Assembly: GCA_964017185.1 (NCBI GenBank)
Contig: OZ024871.1
Span: 58,207,226 to 58,271,225, forward strand
Source: Rugalucina vietnamica
Lineage: Eukaryota > Mollusca > Bivalvia > Lucinida > Lucinidae
DNA length: 64,000 bases
Direction of reading: 5' to 3'
This document shows, piece after piece, positions 55,641 through 64,000 of the stretch; position 1 is the first letter of the stretch; every line of letters begins with the position of its first letter. The position numbers were made by a program, and so were the translations under genes. Below the pieces are notes generated by a model. It did not search any database. It was not told where the DNA came from and worked only from the letters and a program-made list of their open reading frames with translations.

Positions 55641-58332
55641 CCTGAGATCTGAAAAGTGGTAGATGCAAACAACTAATGGATTAGATGAAGGTATATGATT
55701 AATTTAGGTCAAGGTCATCTATTGACCTTGGCCGGTCTGTCGTCCATACACACTTTTCAAAGATTTTTTTCTCTGAAACCACTTGGCCAATCATAGCCAA
55801 ATTTTATATGAAGCATCTAGAGGAAGTGGGAACCAATGTGTATATAAATAATCCAGGTCACATGACCAAGATGGCCGCCATGCCCATATATGGTAAAAAC
55901 CATTAAAATATCTTCTTCTCCAGAACTGGTGAACCAATTTCAACAAAACTTTGCATGAAGTATGGATGACTCAAGTACTACAATGTATAGCTAAAACATG
56001 ACCCTGTGGTGACCTTGACCTATTTTATGGCAAGGTCAACATAGGTCGTCAATGCATTTGAATGGGAAAAACTTTTAAAATGTCATTTTAAGTGAAAGTC
56101 TTGCAGGAAATGAATGGGCAGTAGGACTGAAATTAATGATTCTGAAAAAAAAATGGACCCCAGGAGCCCATCTGCTTTTAAAATGTTATTTTTTGAAAAC
56201 TATTGCAGCCTGAGAACTGAAAAGTGATAGATGCAAACAACTGATAGAGTAGATGAAGGTATGTGATTAATGTAGGTAAAGGTCGATTTTGGAAACATAG
56301 GCAAACATGGAAACATGGGAAAAAGTGACACTTAGGTCTCGGGTAAGCATTTACAGGACCAATGATCCTATGGAAACCATTGCAGCCATAGGCCTGAAAC
56401 TTGACCAAGATGACCTTCATACCCATATATGGAAAAAAAACAACACTTTGTCCAGTGACTGTACTTGTTGACTCTCAGGTGAGCGATCGTTGCCCTTGGG
56501 CTACTTGTTATAGCCATGGTGGCCATTTTGGTCATATGACCATGACCATTTACACAAACTCATTCCCTCTTCCTAAGGATGTTCCACATAAAGTTTGGCT
56601 TTGATTGGCAAAGCAGTTTCAGAGAAGATGTTTGAATATTTTGGTCATATACATGTATATAGCCCCGGGACAAGGGCAGACAACCCCCTGGGCCCAAAAT
56701 ATTTTCATAAACATGTCCATTTGCTCATTCCTAGCAAGTTTTCTGCCATTAAATGACATTTTCCAATTTTCTCCAATTCAAATGCATGGGTGATCTAAGT
56801 TGACCTTGCCATAAAAAGGCCAAGGTCATCCTAGAGTCATGATTTATACAAACTTTGTATAGCTCCATTGCCTGATGCTTCATGCCAAGTTTCAAAATCG
56901 TAAGCCTTCTGGTTCTGGAGAAGAAGATTTTTAAAGGTTTTTGCTATTTATAGCCCTGGTGGCCATCTTGGTCATGTGACCTGGACCATTTATACAAACT
57001 TTCGTCCCCCCTACCTATGGATGCTCCACATGGAATTTGAATTTGATTGGCCAAGTGGTTTCATAGAAGAAGATGATTGAAAAGTGTGAACAACGACAAC
57101 GACAACAACGACGACAGACAACGGAGCATGGGTTTACAAAAGTTGGACAAAGTGTTTTTTTTCCATATATGGGTATTACGGCCATCTTGGTCATGTTTCA
57201 GGTCTATGGCTGCAATGGTTTCCATAGGATCATTGGTCCAGTAAACGCTTACCTGAGACCTAGTTGTCACTTTTTCCCATGTTTCCATGTTTGCCTATGT
57301 TTCCAAAATTGACCTTGACCTACATTAATCACATACCTTCATCTACTCTATTAGTTGTTTGCATCTACTACTTTTTAGGTCTCAGGCTGCAATAGTTTTC
57401 AAAATATCCATTGTTTTCACTTTTTGTAAATGCCTATGTTTCCAAAACTGACCTTGTAATAAAATAGGTCAAGGTCATCCTAGGGTTATCATTTGATCAA
57501 ACTATGATGGGCTGGAGTGGCAAATGCTACAAACCAAGTTTCGAGAAAATTGGCCTGCCAGTTCTGGAGAAGATGATTTTTGAGTGTTTTTTACCATATA
57601 TGGGCATGGCTGCCATCTTGGTAATGTGACCCCGATTTTATGATCAAACTTTTGTTCCCCCTACACATGCATGCATGCTCCACATAAAATTTCACTTTGA
57701 TTGGCCAAGCAGTTTCGGAGAAGAAGATCTTTGAAAAGTGTGTATGGATGACAGACCGGCCAAGGTCAAGAGATGACCTTGACCTAAATTAATCACATAC
57801 CTTCATCGACTCCATTAGTTGTTTTGCATCTACCACTTTTCATGTCTCAGGCTGCAATAGTTTGCAAAAAATCCATAGTTTTCACTTTTTCCCATGTAAA
57901 AGCCTATGTTTCCAAAATTGACATTGCTGTAAAATAGGTCAAGGTCATCCTATGGTCATCATTTGATCAAACTATGATGGGCTGGAGTCCCAAATGCTAC
58001 ATACCAAGTTTCGTGAAAATCGGCCTGCCGGTTCTGGAGAAGAAGATTTTTTAGAGGTTTTTACCATATATGGGCGTGGTGGCCATCTTGGTCATGTGAC
58101 CAAGATTTCGCTATCTAACTTTCGTTCCCCCTTATCAAAGATGCTCCACATAAAATTTCACTTTGATTGACCAAGCGGTTTCAGAGAAGAAGATCTTTGA
58201 AAAGTGTGTATGGACGACAGACCGGCCAAGGTCAAGAGATGACCTTGACCTAAATTAATTATATACCTTCATATACTCCATTAGTTCTCTGCATCTACCA
58301 CTTTTCAGGTTTAAGGCTGCAATAGTTTTCAA
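55641..58332. mobile_element. Mosaic of tandem-unit elements in both orientations
   Basis: Minus-oriented units at about 55640-56150 and plus-oriented from about 56510, with ends of type ii at 56345 and 57225 and a minus type iii (CTCAGGTGAGCGATCGTTG, GCCCTTGGGCTAC) at 56474-56505. Within it the 465-bp period is clear: CAAGGTCAAG starts at 57761 and 58226. Confidence 0.75.
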
Positions 58333-59877
58333 ACCAGAGGACCAATGGTCCTGTAAACGCTCACCTGAAACCCGAGATATATACCAATAAACTTCTTTGA
58401 CTAGAATGGTAATATACATGTATATAACCCCAGGGCCGGGTCAGAGCAACCCCTGGAGTCAATTTCTTTTTAAAAACATAAAGCTTCAGTCCATTTGCCA
58501 ATTTACTGCAAGTTTTACCCGTCAAATGACATTTTAAAAATTTTTCCTGTTCAAATGCATGGGCGACCTAAGTTGACCTTGCCGTAAAATAGGTCAAGGT
58601 CATCCAAGGGTCACGATTTATATATACTTTGTAGAGCTTCATTGCCTGATGCTTCATGCCAAGTTTCACAATCATAGGCCTTCTGGTTCTGGAGAAAAAG
58701 ATTTTTAAAGGTTTTTGCTATTTATAGCCATGGCAGCCACCTTGGTCATGTGAACTGGACCATTTATATATACTTTCATACCCACTTCCTAATGATGCTC
58801 CTCATTAAGTTTGGCTTTGATTGGCCAAGCAGTTTCAGAGAAGAAGATCTTTGAATATCACTGTAATATACATGTATATTGTCCAGGGGTGGGGGCAGAC
58901 AGACCCCTGGGGTCCAAATTTTTTCAGAATCATCAATCTTAAGTCCATTTGCCCATTTCCCGCAAGTTTTTCCCTACAAATGACATTTTAACACTTTTCC
59001 CCATTCAAATGCATGAGCGACCTATGTTGACCTTGCCGTATCATAGGTCAAGGTCATCCCAGGGTCATGATTTATATAAACTTTGTAGAGCTCCAGTCAC
59101 TGATGCTTCACACCAAGTTTCAAAATCATTTGCCTTCTGGTTCTGGAGAAGAAGATTTTTAAAGGTTTTTTCTATTTTCTATGGCCATGGCGGCCATCTT
59201 GGTCATGTGACCTTGACCATTTATAGAAACTTTCTTTCACCCTTCCCAAGGATGCTCCATATGAAGTTTGGCTTTGATTGGCCAAGCGGTTTCAGGGGAG
59301 AAGATGTTTCATTATTATGGAAATATACATGTATATAGCCCCGGGGCAGGGGCAGACAACCCCCCAGGGGCTAAAATTTTCCATTAACATTAATCTTCTG
59401 TCCATTTGCCTATTCCCAGTAAGTTTTACCCATTAAATAGCATTTTACCATTTTTTCCCATTCAAATGCACTGGCGACCTTAGTTGACCTTGCCGTAAAA
59501 TAGGTCAAGGTCATCCTAGGGTCATGATTTATATATTATGGGCCCACATCTCTGCTGCTACATACCAAGTTTCATGAAAATCGGCCCACTGATTCTGGAG
59601 AAGATTTTTAAAGGTTTTTGCTATTTATAGCCATGGCAGCCATCTTGGTCATATGACCTGAACAATTTATATAAACTTTCGTTCCCCCTTCCTAAGGATG
59701 CTCCACATGAAGTTTGGCTTTGATTGGCCAAGCAGTTTCAGAGGAGAAGATCTTTGAAAATGTGAACGACGGACGACTGACGGACGGACGGACGACGGAC
59801 GGACGGACGACGGACGGACGCCGGAGCATGGGTATACTATAAGCTCATCTGTGAGCCTTCGGCTCAGGTGAGCTAAA
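58333..59877 (+). mobile_element. Complete hairpin-ended tandem-unit element (about 1.5 kb)
   Basis: Type ii end CCAGAGGACCAATGGTCCTG with CGCTCACCTGAA at 58334-58370; three units; then a long GGACGGACGACGGACGG tract (59762-59822) and the type i hairpin AAGCTCATCTGTGAGCC/TTCGGCTCAGGTGAGC to 59875. It is the best reference copy in the window together with 1460-3432. Confidence 0.8.
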
Positions 59878-60278
59878 AATCCATAGTTTTCACTTTTTCC
59901 CATGTAAAAGCTTATGTTTCAGAAATTGGCCTTGCCGTAAAATAGGTCAAGGTCATCATTTGCGCAAACTATGATGGGCTGGAGCTCCCAATGCTACATA
60001 CCAAGTTTCGTGGAAATCGGCCCGCTGGTTCTGGAGAAGAAGATTTTTTAGTGGTTTTTACCATATATGGCTGTGGCGGCCATCCTGGTCATGTGATCAA
60101 GATCCCGCGAACAAACTTTTATTCCCCCTACCCATGAATGCTCCATACAAAATTTGGCTTTCATCGGCCAAGCGGTTTCAGAGATGTTTGAAAATGTGAG
60201 CGGACGCACGGACAGACGCCGGCTCGACTAATATACTATAAGCTCACCTTGTGAGCCTTCGGCTCAGGTGAGCTAAAA
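59878..60278 (+). mobile_element. 3' fragment of a tandem-unit element
   Basis: One unit only, then GGACGCACGGACAGACGCCGG and a type i hairpin at 60239-60275. No 5' end. Confidence 0.75.
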
Positions 60279-60389
60279 ATAGATCGTACATTAAAATTGT
60301 TTCAGATTGAGTTTTCTGATTTTGTAAATTTGTAAAAGCATGAAAACTTGAAGTCACAGGATTTAAAAAGATTAAAGTGTGATACATAC

Positions 60390-60492
60390 TTCATCCATTC
60401 TTCTTTTAGGCACACCAAACACTGCTCTACAACTTCAATACTCAGGTTCTCATTCCGAATGGCGTACTCCATCTTTGACAAGATAGATGGCG
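60390..60492 (-). CDS. Internal exon of the unidentified minus-strand gene
   Basis: A pyrimidine-rich tract ending TGTTCTGATTGTAG precedes 60492 and a consensus donor GTATGT starts at 60389. The 103-bp exon has 2 nt of a split first codon and 2 nt of a split last codon. It encodes [19 protein letters not shown] and [14 protein letters not shown], an amphipathic helical segment with no low complexity. The last 2 nt (AA) join the T of the next exon to make AAT, so the two exons read through in one frame. The protein is not recognised; alternation of Leu/Ile/Val suggests an alpha-helical repeat protein. Confidence 0.65.
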
Positions 60493-60518
60493 CTACAATC
60501 AGAACACAACAGTGAAAA

Positions 60519-63500
60519 TACCAGAGGACCATTGGTCCTGAGAACGCTCACCTGAAGCCTGATCTTGAAGTATTAAGTCATCTTGAAATGACCTTGACCT
60601 TGAATACTCACACACCTTTATTGACTTCAAAAGTTGTCTGCATCTGCAAAGTTTCACGTCTCAGGCTGCAATAGTTTCCAAACCCAGTGATTTCTGAGAA
60701 AACCATAATTTTAATTTTGATATTTAAATGACCTTGGGTCAAGGTCAAGAAATGACCTTGGCCTTCATTAATTACGTACCTTCATTGACTCCATTAGTTG
60801 TCTGCATCTAGCAACTTTCAGGTCTCAGGCTGCAACAGTTTCCAAGATATCCATCGTTTTCGCCTTTTCCCATGTAAAAGCCTATGTTTCCAAAATTGAC
60901 CTTGCCGTAAAATAGGTCAAGGTCATCCTAGGGTCATCATTTCAACAAACTATGATGGGCTGGAGTCCCAAATGCTACATACCAAGTTTCATGAAAATCG
61001 GCCAGCCAGTTCCAGAGAAGAAGATTTTTGAATGTTTTTTACCATATATGGGCATGGCGGCCATCTTGGTCGTGTGACCTGTATTTCGCGATCAAACTTT
61101 CATTATCTCTACCCATGGATGCTCCACATAAAATTTCAGTTTGATTGGCCATGCAGTTTCAGAGAAGAAGATCTTTGAAAAGTGTGTATGGACAACAGAC
61201 TGGTCAAGGTCAAGAGATGACCTTGACCTAAATTAATCACATACTTTCATTAGTTGTTTTGCATCTATCACTTTTCAGGCCTCAGGCTGCAATAGTTTTC
61301 AAAAAATCCATAATTTTCACTTTTTCCCATGTAAAAGCCTATGTTTACAAAATTGACCTTGCCGTAAAATAGGTCACGGTCATGCTAGGGTCATCATTTG
61401 ATCAAACTAAGATGGGCTGTAGTCCCAAATGCTACATACCAAGTTTCGTAAAAAATCCGCCTTCTGGTTCATGAGAAGAAGATTTTTGAGTGGTTTTTAC
61501 CATATATGGGCGAGGCGGCCATCTTGGTCATGTGACCTGGATTGTGCTATCGAACTTTCGTCACCCCTACCCATGGATGCTCCATATAAAATTTCACTTT
61601 GATTGGCCAAGCGGTTTCAGAGGAGAAGATCTTTGAAAAGTGTGTATGGATGACAGACTGGCCAAGGTCAAGAGATGACCTTGACCTAAATTAATCACAT
61701 ACCTTCATCTACTCCATTAGTTGTTTTCATCTACCACTTTTCAGGCCTCAGGCTGCAATAGTTTTCAAAAAATCCAGTTTTCACTTTTTCCCATGTAAAA
61801 GCCTATGTTTCCAAATTTGACCTTGCCGTAAAATAGGTCAAGGTCATCCAAGGGTCATCATTTTATCAAACTATGATTGGTTGAAGTCCCCGATGCTACA
61901 TACCAAGTTTCGTGGAAATCGGCCCACCAGTTCTGGAGAAGAAGATTTTTAGCTCACCTGAACCGAAGGCTCACAAGGTGAGCTTATAGGATGGCCATGA
62001 TCCGGCGTCCGTCCGTCCGTCCGTCTTCCAAAATTTCAAAGATCTTCTTCTCTGAAACCGCTTGGCCGATCTAGTTGAAATTTTATGTGGAGCCTCCTTG
62101 GGTAGTGGCATTTCAAGTTTGATCGCGAAATCCAGGTCACATGACCAAGATGGCCGCCATGCCCATATATGGTAAAAACCCTTCAAAAATCTTCTCCAGA
62201 ACCGGTAGGCCGATTTCCACGAAACTTGGTATGTAGCATTGGGGACTTCAGCCCATCATAGTTTGATAAAATGATGACCCTTGAATGACCTTGACCTATT
62301 TACGGCAAGGTCAAATTTGGAAACATAGGCTTTTACATGGGAAAAAGTGAAAACTATGGATTTTTTGAAAACTATTGCAGCCTGAGGCCTGAAAAGTGGT
62401 AGATGCAAACAACTAATGGAATAGATGAAGGTATGTGATTAATATAGATCAAGGTCATCTCTTGACCTTGGCCAGTCTGTTGTCCATACACACTTTTCAA
62501 AGATCTTCTTCTCTGAAACTGCGCGGCCAATCAAAGTGAAATTTTATGTGGAGCATCCATGGGTAGGGGAGACGAAAGTTTGATTGCGAAATCCAGGTCA
62601 CATGACCAAGATGGCCACCATGCCCATATATGGTAAAAACCACTCAAAAATCTTCTTCTCCAAAACCGGTGGGCCGATTTCCACGAAACTTGGTATGTAG
62701 CATCAAGGACCTCAGCCCATCATATTTTGATAAAATGATGACCCTTGGATGACCTTGACCTATTTTACGGCAAGGTCAAATTTGGAAACATAGGCTTTTA
62801 CATAGGAAAAAGTGAAAACTATGGATTTTTTGAAAACTATTGCAGCCTGAGGCCTGAAAAGTGGTAGATGCAAACAAATAATGGAGTAGATGAAGGTATG
62901 TGATTAATATAGGTCAAGGTCATCTCTTGACCTTGGCCAGTCTGTTGTCCATACACACTTTACAAAGATCTTCTTCTCTGAAACTGCGCGGCCAATCAAA
63001 GTGAAATTTTAAATGAAGCATCCTTGGGTAGTGGCATTTCAAGTTTGATCGCGAAATCCAGGTCACATGACCAAGATGGCCGCCATGCCCATATATGGTA
63101 AAAAAACTTCAAAAATCTTCTCCAGAACCGGTGGGCCGATTTCCACGAAACTTGGTATGTAGCATTGGGGACTTCAGCCCATCATAGTTTGATAAAATGA
63201 TGACCCTTGAATGACCTTGACCTATTTTACGGCAAAGTCAAATTTGGAAACATAGGCTTTTACATGGGAAAAAGTGAAAACTATGGATTTTTTGAAAACT
63301 ATTGCAGCCTGAGGCCTGAAAAGTGGTAGATGCAAACAACTAATTGAGTAGATGAAGGTATGCGATTAATTTAGATCAGGGTCATCTCTTGACCTTGGCC
63401 AGTCTGTTGTCCATACACACTTTACAAAGATCTTCTTCTCTGAAACTGCGCGGCCAATCAAAGTGAAATTTTATGTGGAGCATCCTTGGGTAGTGGCATT

Positions 63501-64000
63501 TCAAGTTTGATCGCGAAATCCAGGTCACATGACCAAGATGGCCACCACGCCCATATATGGTAAAAACCACTCAAAAATCTTCTTTTCCAGAACCGGTGGG
63601 CCGATTGCCACAAAACTTGGTATGTAGCATCAAGGACCTCAGCCCATCATAGTTTGATAAAATGATGCTGACCCTTGGATGACCTTGACCTATTTTACGG
63701 CAAGGTCAAATTTGGAAACATAGGCTTTTACATAGGAAAAATTGAAAACTATGGAATTTTTTGAAAACTGTTGCAGCCTGAGGCCTGAAAAGTGGTAAAT
63801 GCAAACAACTAATGGAGTAGTTTGATAAAATGATGACCCTTGGATGACCTTGACCTATTTTACGGCAAGGTCAAATTTGGAAACATAGGCTTTTACATAG
63901 GAAAAAGTGAAAACTATGGAATTTTTTGAAAACTGTTGCAGCCTGAGGTCTGAAAAGTGGTAAATGCAAACAACTAATGGAGTAGTTGAAGGTATGTGAT
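60519..64000. mobile_element. Tandem-unit elements, plus then minus orientation, running off the window
   Basis: A type ii end (CCAGAGGACCATTGGTCCTG, 60521-60540) begins plus-oriented units. A minus-oriented type i hairpin at 61952-61990, with CGTCCGTCCGTCCGTC, begins minus-oriented units with a 462-465-bp period (CTTGACCTTGGCCAG near 62461, 62926, 63388). A partial extra repetition of about 130 bp occurs near 63820-63995. No gene is visible. Confidence 0.8.

Overview
The window is eukaryotic and AT-rich. It has no operons or dense coding; almost all of it is transposon-derived, with a few spliced exons. Repeat style and several element families recognised by memory (the 236-bp element starting TGAGCCGCCTC, the AGCTCACCTGAG hairpin repeats with GGACGGACG runs, the terminal motif TACCCAGATAGC) suggest a marine invertebrate, most likely a bivalve mollusc. 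This is recognition, not a database match.

Layout. 1-4840: a hairpin-ended element with ~455-bp internal tandem units, interrupted by an insertion at 3677-4378. 5960-7297: GC-rich palindrome clusters in inverted orientation around a hAT-like MITE with an 8-bp target duplication. 8374-14224: a long-TIR element with CCCGGGACC ends that has itself been invaded by a 4.6-kb TIR element (copy A, 8771-13416, 3-bp duplication AAC). 14594-18152: a Mutator-like element with 9-bp duplication. 19033-20550: two foldbacks. 20834-21480: a 3' LINE fragment on the minus strand. 23595-26090: a 5'-truncated LINE whose reverse transcriptase carries a 430-bp block almost emptied of A. 26334-33676: copy B of the 4.6-kb element (3-bp duplication TAT), with a 2.4-kb TIR element nested in its left TIR (5-bp duplication AAGCT). 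33814-34690: SINE material. 35042-35683: a dispersed repeat with a second copy at 50090-50702.

36855-39769 holds a possible three-exon plus-strand gene or pseudogene ending in a degenerate open frame of an uncharacterised protein family. 43183-46295 is a mariner-type insertion with a broken transposase start and a PHD-like open frame. From 46.6 kb to the end, plus- and minus-oriented hairpin-ended elements with ~460-465-bp units fill what look like introns of a minus-strand gene, of which I see exons at 60390-60492, 53832-54024 and 48505-48603. The first two join in phase.

How the parts relate: nesting gives an order of insertion, and the reading frames that exist are mostly remnants. The most unusual signals are (1) a strand-specific A-to-G hypermutation block in the LINE with an ADAR-like neighbour bias, (2) the modular hairpin ends of the tandem-unit elements, and (3) the packing of CArG-like, YY1-like, E-box and TCAAGGTCA motifs into every unit of those elements.
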